Source: Parachlorella kessleri
Lineage: Eukaryota; Chlorophyta; Trebouxiophyceae; Chlorellales; Chlorellaceae
Direction of reading: 5' to 3'
NCBI GenBank assembly: GCA_001598975.1
Contig: BBXU01000880.1
Span: forward strand, 1-46,431
Length of the DNA: 46,431 bases
Shown here in pieces: positions 1 through 10,224 of this stretch. A model generated the notes under the pieces. It made no database searches. It was not told the origin of the DNA and worked only from the letters and a program-made list of their open reading frames with translations. The stretch's first letter is position 1, and the number at the start of each line of letters is the position of its first letter. The position numbers and the translations under genes are program-made.

Positions 1-206
1 GGGGGCGGCGCGCGGGGAGGCACCTAAGGTGCCGAGAGTTGCTGGAGTCATGCCTACACCAAGTCAGCGTGCACAACTAGGGCCTACGCAGGAGGCACAG
101 CAGGGTTGCAGGAGGCTCCCGCTCGGCCAGGGAGATGATCCGCAGGTCGGGCCATGCTGAGAGCTAACATGCGCAGCTAGCCGGCCGGCCGGGCAAAATC
201 ACCCAC

Positions 207-3200
207 CTGCACTATCTCGTCCAGGCGGTTGAGGAACTCGGGCCTGAAGTGGCGGCGCACCACCTCCATGACTGCAGCCTTGGCCTCGGGGGTGTTGCCT
301 CGCTCCAGGAGAATGTTTGCGCCTAGGTTGCTGGTCATGATGATGATGGTGTTGGCAAAGGACACCACGCGGCCCTTGCTGTCTGTCAGCCTGCGTGGGG
401 CAGCAGCGACACTCCCAGGACTTGTTAAAGTGCCTGCCAGATGATGGCATATCATTCAGTTGCCCCAAGAGTAGACATGCACTCTGGCCTTGCGGCTGGC
501 CCCCTGACCCCCACCCACCCCGCGCAGTGGCCTACATATGCCAAGCAAAGCCACGACCTGCCTGGCACCCACAGGTCTTTACATGGTCTGGTCCACTTGG
601 GCAGAGGTGCCCTGGGCCAACAAAAGTGGCTATCAGTCTAGCGCCCCAAGCTGTGCTGGGCCTGCTCCGCGGCCAAGAGCTGGCATATGCCGACTGGGCC
701 GCTGGGCATCAGCCATATCCTACCCACCCCTGCTGCCAGCATGTGCCTGCCATGATTTCAAAATGAAAATGACCTGGCGTTGCAAGACAACCCTTGGCCC
801 TCCTGACCGATGTGATGGCCACCCACCTGCCATCGTCCAGCACTCCCAGCAGCACATTCATGACGTCGGCATGTGCCTTCTCCACCTCGTCAAACAGCAC
901 CACAGAGTAAGGCCGCCGCCTGTAGGCGGGAACAGGCAGCTTGCGTCTCAGCAGGTAGATGATACCCGGGTCCCCCGGCAGACTCACATGTTTGTCAGCA
1001 GCTCAGCTGACACACAAATTAATAGATGAGTAAAACAATGCCCCGGTCTTCAATGGCACAGCCGCAGTCATGCCTTGAGTTGGCATGCATTCGTGTTAAA
1101 CGGACCCGCCAGCTATATGTTGTTGCACAACAAGGTTGCAAACATTAATTCTACCAAGCGTCCACATGCCATGCCTGCTGCATTGATGTCAAAGGCGTTG
1201 TCAATGTCTCAGCATCCATGCCAATAGACCCCGGGCTGACCCAGTTGATTGGTCACTGCCTGGCTCACAGTGATGTGCCTCGCAGTTGTCTGCCTCACCT
1301 GACTGCCTCTGTCAGCTGCCCGCCCGCCTCGTGGCCGATGTAGCCCGGCGGCGCGCCAATGAGCCTGCTGACCGAGTGCTTCTCCATGTACTCGCTCATG
1401 TCGATGCGCACCATCATCTTCTCGGAGTCAAACAGCATGCTGGCCAGCTGCAGCAGACGTGGCAGGGGATGCAGGAGGGCGGGTCACGTCAGTAAGTGGG
1501 AAGAGTGGGGGGGGGGGGTACCGGCAAGGGGGGTAGGGGTAGCCTGTTCCAGGCAGAATTCGCTGAGGGTTTGTGTTGAGACACCACCCCTTTGCGGCAC
1601 TGTACGGCTAGGCAGCTTGCAGACGGCAGGGCTGCGGCCACGTGCTGCTTGGCACCCAGCGTACAGGAGTCACCCGTACTGGAATGGCGGGACGTTGTAG
1701 GGGCAGAACGGACGGATTTCATTGTATGGGAATCCACAACGCCAGCATCAGGCCAACAACGTCCCAAGTCTCCCCCCCCCCCTGCGTCTAACCATGACTC
1801 ACCGCCTTGGCCAGCTCCGTCTTGCCTACACCGGTCGGCCCCAGGAACAGGAAGCTAGCTCCCCGATTCCGGGATCCCAGCCCTGCCCGCGCCCGCAGCA
1901 CCGCATCCGCCACCGCCTTCACCGCGGTATCTTGGCCCACCACTCGCTCGTGTAGGAAGTCCTGCCCAATGCAGAAGGAGGCAGCAAGTAGAAGCCGTGA
2001 GCCAGGGAGCGGCTATAGTGAGGGGATTGCTGTGCAATGCACGCCCGCACAAAGCACACATGCTGGGCCTTGATGCCTGGTCATGGACATAACTGAAGGT
2101 CCCCTCTAGCACACTTAACCCTCTGGCGGGTAACCCCTCTCCACCCCTACTCTGCCTCTGCCCGCACTGCCTGCCACCAGCAGCAACAGCAGGCTCCCTC
2201 CCCACTCCTTTCGTGCTCGCCTCCAGGTGTGTGAGCCGCTCCCTACCCGCCTCCTGTTACCTAGGGACAACCCCACCAACCCCCATACAATAAGCCCACA
2301 ACTGGTAATTAAACAGTCCGACAACAGGTTCCCTCCCCACTGCTCACGGCCTCACCTCCAGGTGTGTGAGCCGCTCCCTGTCCGTCTCCTGCAGCTTGGA
2401 CACCGGCACCCCCGTCCATTTGGACACCACCAGCGCGATCTCCTCGGGGCCCACCGTGTCGCTCAGCATGCGCTCCGCTTTGGCTGCATCGGCCTGCTTG
2501 GCCTTGAGCGTCTCCTCCAGCTCGGCTAGGGCGCCTGCGGGGGGGTAACAAGGAATTTTTTTTGGGGTGTTGTTGAGCTTCAGCAGATGTAGTAAGCAGC
2601 AGGGCATTGAGGGTCTCCTCTAGCTTGGCTAGGGCGCCTGCGGGGCACAACAGCAAGGAGGGGAGTGGGTCTCAGGGTCTCGTTGCTGGCTGGAGCAGGC
2701 CCATGTGGGTTCCCGCCGGGTTGGCTGAGGGTGCCCTGGGCGGGGCAGGCAACGAGGGCAGCGGCACCCTGCCGCACATGCGGTCAGAGACCCTGTCTAG
2801 GCAAGCTTGTAACCCTCCCTATCCAAGCCGTTTCAGCCAGGCTATTTCCAGGCAAAGGCTCCTGCAAGGTTCAACCTCACACTGCCGGCGTGTTGGCCAG
2901 GAAGCTGGTCAGCACAAGGGCTGAGGGCCTTCCTATCTACCTAAGGCCTCAACGTTATTCCAGGCTCACCATACTTGATGTCTGCTGCCATGGCCAGGTC
3001 CATGCGGTTCTCCGCCTGCTCCAAACGGATCTGCAGCTCCTCGCGCTTCTTGTGTAGCGCCTTGAGCTCGTCCATGCGCTGCTTCTCCTGCGGCAGGCAG
3101 AGCAGGAGGGGAGGAGTGTTTTTTTTGTCTGGTGGTTGAGGCCTGTGCTCCGGTATGGGGCTGCATGTTCAGCAAACGGCTAGGGAAAGGCAGCATGAGA

Positions 3201-6200
3201 AGGGGGAGCATTTGTTGCTATACATGGGAGAGGGAGCGGTGCGGAAGCCTTGCACCAGCAGCGCGGGGGACTGGGGCACTAGGTGTGCTAGCACGGGCAG
3301 CTGGAGCTGCTGCTGTGGCGGTGCCCGTGCACAGAAGCAGCACCCTGGATCACTATGTCACGACCTCGGGAGTTGCAACCTTTGGCACCAAAACGTCTGC
3401 CGCATATATTCCCTAAGGTGCAGCTCAGCTTGGGGACCCTCCATTGTACCTCTATGCCAAGACCTGCATCCTCTCCAATAACCCTATCGAGCAGTTACCA
3501 AACATCAGCCATACTACCCGTCCCCCGGGCTGTTGATGGCGCCTCTGCAAGGCGTGCAGGTTGGTCATCGCCCCCCTGACCTACTGAACCTTGGGCAAAC
3601 CTCCCTCAGTCAGCCACACTACCCACCCACCTGTCGGTAGCGCATCTGCAGCGGGCGCAGCTCGTCCTGCAGCTCCCCGATCTCCCTCCGCAGCTCGCCC
3701 AGCCGCTCCTTGCTGGACTTGTCCTTCTCCTTCTCCAGAGCCTTCTCCTCCACCTGCACACAAAAGAGAGACCTCCTGGATCAGAACTCAGGCAAGACCC
3801 AGAGCATGGCTGCACCCAGCGCCGCCACTCCAGTTCACCCTAGCCTCTCCTCAATTTGCCCTGCCTGCCACCAGGAACAGATGGTCCGCTTGCAGCGGCC
3901 GCGCGGCAAGGGCCATGAGTTAGAACCCAAGGAGGCGGCAAGGGAACCATGCAAGGTCAACACACACTGCGATTAAGGCTAGAGTGCAGGGGCTGCAGGC
4001 GGACCAAGAAGAACGCTAGGCAGGCCTAAGCATGCATGCAAGCTGAGTAGCGGAGCCTGAGAAGGTAGACCAGCAGCAGTCGTTCCCAAGGAGGCCCGTC
4101 ATAAGACCCGGTCACCTCTGGCATGGTTTGTGTGCATAGTACATCCTGGCTTTCTGTTGGCCCCACTTGAAGGACTCACGGCAGCATGGTCAGGTGCGGT
4201 ACGCTGTTAGACTAGACTGGACCTCTGGCATGGCCTACCTGCAGCCTGATAAGCCTGCGCTCCAGCACGTCAATCTTCTCCGGCTTGCTCTCCAGCTGCA
4301 CTTGGAGGTCGGAGCACGCCTCGTCCACTAAGTCGATTGCCTTGTCTGCACGAAAGGATATGCTGGTGCAGAGTGTCAAACCGCTGCGGCACAGAGGTTG
4401 GTGCAGGTTGATCTAGTACGTCAGCGGAGCAAAACAGGGAGCACAGCAACCACCCATCAAATGTAGCGGGGTGCCCCCATGCCGAAACAGCAAAGCACAG
4501 CACAGCATGCCAGCCACCCACCTGGCAGGAAGCGGTTGGTGATGTACCGGTCTGCCAGCTCAGCGGCCATGACTAAGGCCCGGTCAGAGATGTTGACGCC
4601 GTGGTGGGAGGCGTAGCGCTCCTTGAGGCCTCGCAGGATCTGGACGGTATCTGGTACCGAGGGCTCGCCCACCAGAACCTGCAAGTGGTGAACCAGCCAA
4701 GCCAGCTGGGTGAGCGCCTGTGATGACCGCGGCGGGACAGGGGGTTCTGGGTGGTTGCAGTCGGCAAGAACGGTGTCAGCGCAGGTTGCTTGCCCATTGC
4801 CCAGCCGGAAGCCTTCAACTGTAAGACATGCGCACACACGCGCCCACGCACAATACACACTGTCTGGATCGCCAGCCAGCCAAAGTACCACACGCTGCCG
4901 TACACGAGTGTCAGCACCAGCCCCCCATGCATGTCCAAACCCACTGACCTACCCGCTAGACACATCTCCACTGCACCTCTCTCATCTCACCTACCCCCTC
5001 CCTCACCTGCTGGAAGCGGCGCTCAAAGGCTGCGTCCTTCTCCACATGCTCCCGATACTCCTGCAGCGTGGTGGCGCCAATGAGCCGCAGCTCGCCGCGG
5101 GCCAGCATGGGCTTGAGCAGGTTGGCGGCGTCCATGGCGCCCTCGGTCTTGCCGGCGCCTAGCACAAGGTGGATCTCATCAATGAATAGCACCACCTGCA
5201 TAGTGAGTAGCGTGGGGAAAGATATATGTCAGAGGGGAAGGCTGCAAGCCCAGCGGCAGGTCACGAGGCAGCAGCCAACACTAAGTGGTTATGTTAGCGA
5301 ACGGCACGACTCCTGGTCGTGCCTAGTAGCCAGCAGTAAGTAGCTGGCAGCCCAGGAGTGGGCGGCAGGCTTGGCTGGGAGGACCGGGCGGCATACCCAA
5401 CCAAAGCTTGGTGGGCTGCCAATCAGTTTCCCATCTTTCCGTGCTACTGCAGTAGCTGCTGGGCTGGGAGGTTCCAACCAAGAAGATGGCCCAGCCGCCG
5501 CTGACAGCCAGTGGGCTGAATGGCTGGAGACCTGAAAAGGGCCATTACAAGTATCCCCTCTCACCTGGCCCTTGGCATCCGACACCTCCTTCAGCACCGC
5601 CTTGATACGCTCCTCAAACTCGCCACGGTACTTGGCGCCCGCCACCAATGACCCCATGTCCAGCGCAATCAGCCTGACGTGCTGCAGCACCGTAACCAGG
5701 CAACAGAGGGTGGGTGCTTGCTGGTGTGTAAGGATCCCCTGCCAGGCGAACTACAACTGTGCAACAGTGCGATTCTTCTGTGCTGCCTTACATTCTCATC
5801 CCTTGGTTGTAAGGACGCACATCAACACGGGCGTGCCCATGGCCATGAAAAGCCCTGCTGGAGTACAAGTGACAGCCATCCGTACTGAGGTACATAGAGG
5901 CACCATATCTAAAACCAGGATGCACCCACCCGTGGCATGAGGTGTTGCCCTGGCACCACCCACCTGCAGTGTGTCAGGAACATCCCCCTTCACAATTCGC
6001 TGTGCCAGCCCCTCCACAATGGCCGTCTTGCCCACGCCCGGCTCCCCAATCAGGACCGGGTTGTTCTTGGTGCGCCGGCACAGCACTCGTATCACTCGCC
6101 GGATCTCCTCATCCCTGCACCCAGCCCATCCGCCACAACCGCCACAATGTGTTAGGGTTGCATTTGAACAACGGTCAGCTGAGGGCTGCCCAGCTGAGAG

Positions 6201-7536
6201 AGGGACTGCAAGTGTCCTCCCTACCATCACTGGGAGCGCTGCCGCACAGCTTGGCTGGCAACCAGGGAGGCACACACGGCGCCCCAGCAGACCCGCACGA
6301 GAGGAAGCGTCTGAAATAGAGTATGGGAGGGCATCCCCTGCGCTTGCCACACAGCGCTAGACCCACCCTGGAGAGACGCTGTCAATTTTTTCGCATACCT
6401 TGCACATGAGTACCCTTGCCGCTCAGTAGGTCGGCTGAGTCAACCGCAAGTCAGTCCCGCCCGGCCCACCCACCTGCCAATGACAGGGTCCAGCTCGGCT
6501 GCCTTCTCTGTCAGGTCAACCCCATACTTCTTCAGGGCGTCAAACTGGTCATCAGCCGTGGCAGAATCCACATTGGCACTGCCGCGGCTGTCCTCGATTG
6601 CCTTCTCCAGCTGGCCTTTCTGGACCCCCGCCTCTGCCAAGGCGCCGGATACCTCCTTGGTGTCCAGCACTGCCAGCAGCAGGACATCCACGCCTGCGCA
6701 ACACAGAGTGTGGATACTCACAATGGGCGTATTGCTGTGTGGAAGAGTCGCTTGGCCGACAGGCTGGAAATTCCGCAGGTAGACCTTGGTAGACCTTGTG
6801 TTCTTCTCAACCTGCCAACAACTGCTCATTGTACAACTTTCCACAGCTGCTTAACGTGGCCAGCTGCATCGTGTAGGTTACCTAGTAGCACCCGGCTGCA
6901 ACCTTGCGCTCACCTAGGAAGGAGTCCCCTTTCTTTTTTTGGAGCTTGGTTGCCTGCTGCAGCGCCTTCTTGAGGTCCGCTGCCAGGTAGACATCGTCAG
7001 GTGGTGGTTCCACCGTGGGTTGCCTGCAAGAAACATAGTCAATTTTGCTGCACGATTGTCTGGAGCACTTGTGCACACTAGCAAGCTCAGCGCCGCTGTG
7101 TCCTGTACGTTTCCAGGCTCCTACAGCAGTGCCAGCGAGCCATCACGCAGTCATCTAATCCTCAGCTGAAGGTCACACACCTGACAAGAGCCTTTTTCAA
7201 TAGCCGCACAATGCTGCGGTAGGCGTCCTCGCTGCCGATCCTGAGCACCGCTGCCTTGGCGATGCCGTTCGGGTCTTCGAACAGCACGGTAGCCACGTGG
7301 ATGGCCGACAGCTGCTGGTGCGAACTCTCCAAAGCCAGGTCACGGGCTGCATTGATCACCTCCGTCACTTTCTGTGTGACCTGCAACCAAGCATGCAAAC
7401 CGATCTCAGGCCCTACGTCAGCATGGCCGGACTTCAATAAGCGACTGCCCACCCAAGCTTCTTGAACGACGTATATCCATTCTATGATAGTCTGTCGCAT
7501 AGCTACTTCAGCCGCACGTACCTTGTTCGGGTCCAT
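207..7536 (-). CDS. HSP101: HSP101/ClpB-type protein disaggregase, cytosolic (3' end outside window)
   Basis: Hsp100 AAA+ ATPase; the family forms hexamers that pull proteins out of aggregates together with Hsp70 and gives heat tolerance. Sixteen exons join with consistent phases: 7522-7536, 7181-7380, 6914-7023, 6474-6693, 5964-6114, 5565-5681, 5007-5195, 4522-4678, 4239-4345, 3631-3753, 2970-3087, 2356-2534, 1803-1961, 1299-1447, 827-919 and 207-390, giving 757 residues. Seen in order: Clp_N repeats (about 1-150), Walker A GEPGVGKT (205-212), Walker B LFIDEI (274-279), coiled-coil middle domain (about 390-500), second Walker A GPTGVGKT (603-610), VVLFDEVEK and MTSNLG. The start MDPNK lies directly before the Clp_N repeat, with no targeting peptide, so the cytosol is inferred; [15 protein letters not shown] is typical of plant HSP101. 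About 150 C-terminal residues of the usual ~910 are missing because the window ends. No confident exon is seen in 1-206. A heat-shock-element-like site lies upstream. The intron ahead of exon 12 and the one behind it carry partial copies of that exon. Confidence 0.95.
2183..2256 (-). repeat. Partial copy of the 3' edge of HSP101 exon 12 in the following intron
   Basis: Read on the plus strand, this block repeats the sequence around the exon 12 donor (about 2320-2392), including the shared core CCAGGTGTGTGAGCCGCTCC, about 135 bp away. The copy covers the last codons of the exon and nearby intron sequence. On the gene strand the real donor reads GAG|GTGAG, whereas the copy reads GAG|GCGAG, so the copied donor is weakened. 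Confidence 0.8.
2603..2645 (-). repeat. Partial copy of the 5' edge of HSP101 exon 12 in the preceding intron
   Basis: On the gene strand this block reads CCCCGCAG|GCGCCCTAGCC and continues as codons for [13 protein letters not shown]. The true start of exon 12 (2534) encodes [13 protein letters not shown]. The copied acceptor is about 103 bp upstream of the real one. Reading on from the copy reaches the real exon in the wrong frame, so use of this acceptor would probably break the protein. Confidence 0.85.
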
Positions 7537-7918
7537 GGCTTGTCTAGTATGGGGTGTGAACCTCGGGCTGTAAACTTTGCCTGCCCGGTTGTGGAACCCG
7601 TACTATATCGCTTGTTGATGTCAGTGGGAAGAAAGATTGCAAAATACACTGACGACAGGGAAGCTTAGTAGCTGATTTTAGCGCCCCAGGCCACGGGCGC
7701 GAAGATTCTCGATGCATCTGGGCCCGTCCAGGCTGTTGTGGATCCTCCTCCGCAAGTTCGTCCAGAGGCTGCGAGATATCCGCTTTGTGGATTTTACCAA
7801 CTGTAGAGCTTTCAATAGGAGCTGATTAAGGGCAACCTTTTACCTCGGCAGATCACACCTGTGGGAGACCAGCTGTACCCTAAGATACCCACTCAACTGC
7901 CGGCCTTGATCACTGCAG
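7537..7918. promoter_or_regulatory. Short region between the HSP101 start and the SHPRH-like fragment
   Basis: This 382-base stretch holds the HSP101 upstream region. The heat-shock-element-like site is annotated separately. An AT-rich GATATAG lies about 70 bases upstream of the HSP101 start on its strand (about 7603-7609) and could be a TATA-like element, but this is weak. At 7861-7884 the plus strand reads VGDQLYPK, which resembles the SHPRH segment just before its C-terminal helicase domain. It is separated from the next exon by only 34 bases and a frame change, so it may be a decayed exon end. No other gene is seen. Confidence 0.4.
7701..7713. promoter_or_regulatory. Heat-shock-element-like motif upstream of HSP101
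   Basis: GAAGATTCTCGAT matches GAAnnTTCnnGAA in two full units plus two of three bases of a third unit. It lies about 165 bases upstream of the HSP101 start codon, and heat shock factors bind such alternating GAA/TTC units. A further GAAGAAAGATT is nearby at about 7629. Placement ahead of an HSP101 gene makes the call plausible; binding is inferred. Confidence 0.5.
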
Positions 7919-9804
7919 CTGGAGAATGTGGTCAGGCGCGTCATCTGGCTGATCTCCCAAGACGCATCAACCAAACTGCTGGTCTTCAGCAGCTGGAAGG
8001 ACGTCTTGGCACTGGTGCGCGGGGTGCTGACTTGTTTATGTCTTATTTTGTGCTGTCTTTTCACCCTAGGTGTGTTTGATGCATATGTCCTCCACTCCTG
8101 TTCCGGTGCCCTCACGTGGCCTCGGACTGGCTAGGCGTGGCGTGTGCAACCTAAGCTCTATGGGAGTCTCCTTCTGGGTTGTCAACTATGTGTTCCCTTT
8201 GCAGGTTTCGCATGCATTGAACGCCAACAGTGTGCCGCACCTGTACCCTAAGGATGGCAAGCACTTTGATGCCGCAATCACAGAGTTCAAGCAGCCCTCA
8301 GGGGTTGGGCACTCCGAAGCCAGCAGGTAAAAACGCACTGTAGGGCTGACTGCTCTGCCTTGCCATGCTTCGATGGTGGTCTTGGCTGCCACTCAGCAGC
8401 AAAACTGCAAGGTTTGTATGTCTTGCTGAGCAAGGAGCTGCCAATAGTTGCAGTAGGCTCACGGCCATTATGTCTGTTCCATTCCCGCAGAAAGACTGGG
8501 GATGGCGCAGAGCTGCACCCTCAGATTCTACTGCTGCTGGTGAAGCAGGGCGGCAATGGGCTGAATCTAACAGAAGCACAGGTATGGGTGGTTGGAATCG
8601 TAAGTGGTTGAGCATGGTAGCCCATCACGAATGTTAGCATATGTGAAGCAGGCCGTGCGTTTGAAATAGTTGCTATGGATGCTGAGGTAAAGGTTGGCAG
8701 GGTGGGCCTGACAGCCCTGGGCGCTGATGTAAGAGGGGAAGGGGAGCAGCAGCAGCAGCACCCCAGCCCCTCCCTTACATGCTGCCTTCTTCACGTCAGG
8801 GGCATGGTCAGGGGCAGTCTCCCCATTAAGTGCTGATTTTGCCAGCCAGGATCTGCGGGGTGGCTGTAGCCGCTGCTGAGCATGCTGGTGCTAACGTTGG
8901 CTTTGAGTAGGGACCTTTTGGCTGCATCCGGATTCACACCGGTATCACAGAACATGAGCAGCCAACAGGAGCGTAAGGCTGCCTGGTTCTGGCTGCTACT
9001 GGGATGCAGTTGTGACTCGCCCCTGCAGCCTGCCCTACTGCAGCATGTGCTCTTGGTCGAGCCCTTGCTGGACCCTGGAGTGGAGGCCCAGGCTGTGGGC
9101 AGGGTCCACCGCATCGGCCAAACCCGGCCCACATATGTGCACAGGTGCGGCAGACCGGGCGGCAACCTACCCCTGCGCATGTAGGGTGCATGCCCGGCAC
9201 CGATCTGCTGCCAGCTGGCGTTGAGGTCTTGCTGATGAGCACTGCTTGACCCAGTTCAGCCTGGTACTGAACTCTGGCTAATAGTGACGTTCCTATGTGT
9301 CCCTGGCTGGCCCAGATTTGTGGTTGGCGACACAATAGAGGAGAATGTGTACCGCCTAGGTCAGCAGCGCGCATCAGCCATGGACCTCTCCGCTGCGGCA
9401 GTGAAGCGGCAGGCGAGCAGTAAGGAGCGAGGGGGCCTCACTGTTAGGTGAGGGCCGAATGCAGTGCGGTCTGATATCTAGAGTGGTAAAGATAGCGTAT
9501 GCCATGAGCAATAAATGCTGGCGGGCCTTGCCCTGTTTAGCAGTGCGCCAACTATGCTAGCTCTGCAAGCGAGGGCAGCTAAAGCTTTATGCGCAACATG
9601 CACTGTCTGTCTGTGTATTGCTACCCATGGAACGACGGAGAAGGGCGTATGAAGGGAAGACATAGAAGGGATTTCCGTGTTGCGGCAACAGGGTGACAGG
9701 GTAACATGTGTTGCAGGGACGTTGCGCTTCTCTTGAGGGAAGCCGGCCACCAGCCATGGCCCTACGCAGAGACCGTAGCTGCTGACACCATCCAGTTGAC
9801 ATAG
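7919..9804 (+). CDS. SHPRH-like SNF2 helicase / E3 ligase, C-terminal helicase fragment only
   Basis: Six exons join in frame: 7919-8014, 8205-8326, 8491-8581, 9044-9144, 9316-9447 and 9717-9804, about 209 codons. The product matches the end of SHPRH-type proteins, which are SNF2 ATPases with a RING finger acting in DNA-damage-related ubiquitination. Seen: [13 protein letters not shown] (motif IV region), [12 protein letters not shown] (motif V), [11 protein letters not shown] and [15 protein letters not shown] (motif VI), then [14 protein letters not shown]. The SNF2 N-terminal half, PHD and RING parts are absent, and HSP101 lies directly upstream on the other strand, so this copy is truncated. 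No ATG begins the first exon. No stop or frameshift occurs inside the joined exons. The 3' end is uncertain: splicing at GACC|GTAGCT into an exon from about 9955 would extend it to about 10042. It could be a transcribed remnant or a young pseudogene. Confidence 0.7.
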
Positions 9805-10224
9805 CTGCTGGGGCCCAGCCTGGGCAGTGGCGACAGTTGTCTTGTTGACTGTGTCATGGCCTACTTTGAAGTCATGACTGTGTGTTGTCTGGTGGATTGG
9901 CCGAAAGATACGGAAGTGAAAATGACTTTGTTGATTACTGCTTGCATCCTCAGATCGCGGAAACGCCAAACGTCCAAATCGACGCCGACAGCTGGCGGCC
10001 TTCAAACAGTAGTCCGTGGCCAGCTTCGACACGGCTTCTCTAGAGCTAACTTCGTTTACGCCTGATACCTTGTCGTAAGTGAGGTTCGTTTCTATGAGTG
10101 AGTGGCCTTATCAACTCGCCCGCGCCGCCACAGTTGCAGGGTAGCTTACCAGACACTAGGCTCGAACCCTTGGACTTGAGACAAACCTTGGATTGTGGAT
10201 TTCCTTGACAAGTAACTGGAAGCC
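9805..10224 (+). other. Intergenic or 3' region after the SHPRH-like fragment
   Basis: It contains a possible alternative last exon of the helicase fragment (about 9955-10042, in frame if joined at GACC|GTAGCT), then the presumed 5' untranslated region of the first NDUFS4 gene. Nothing else is recognised. Confidence 0.35.

Noticed and set aside
1..206. Search for the next HSP101 exon
   Set aside because: No frame matches the expected C-terminal sequence, so the stretch is taken as intron.
10159..10172. Reverse-strand GGTTCGAGCC word resembling a tRNA T-loop
   Set aside because: The flanking bases do not pair into a T-stem and no anticodon arm is found.
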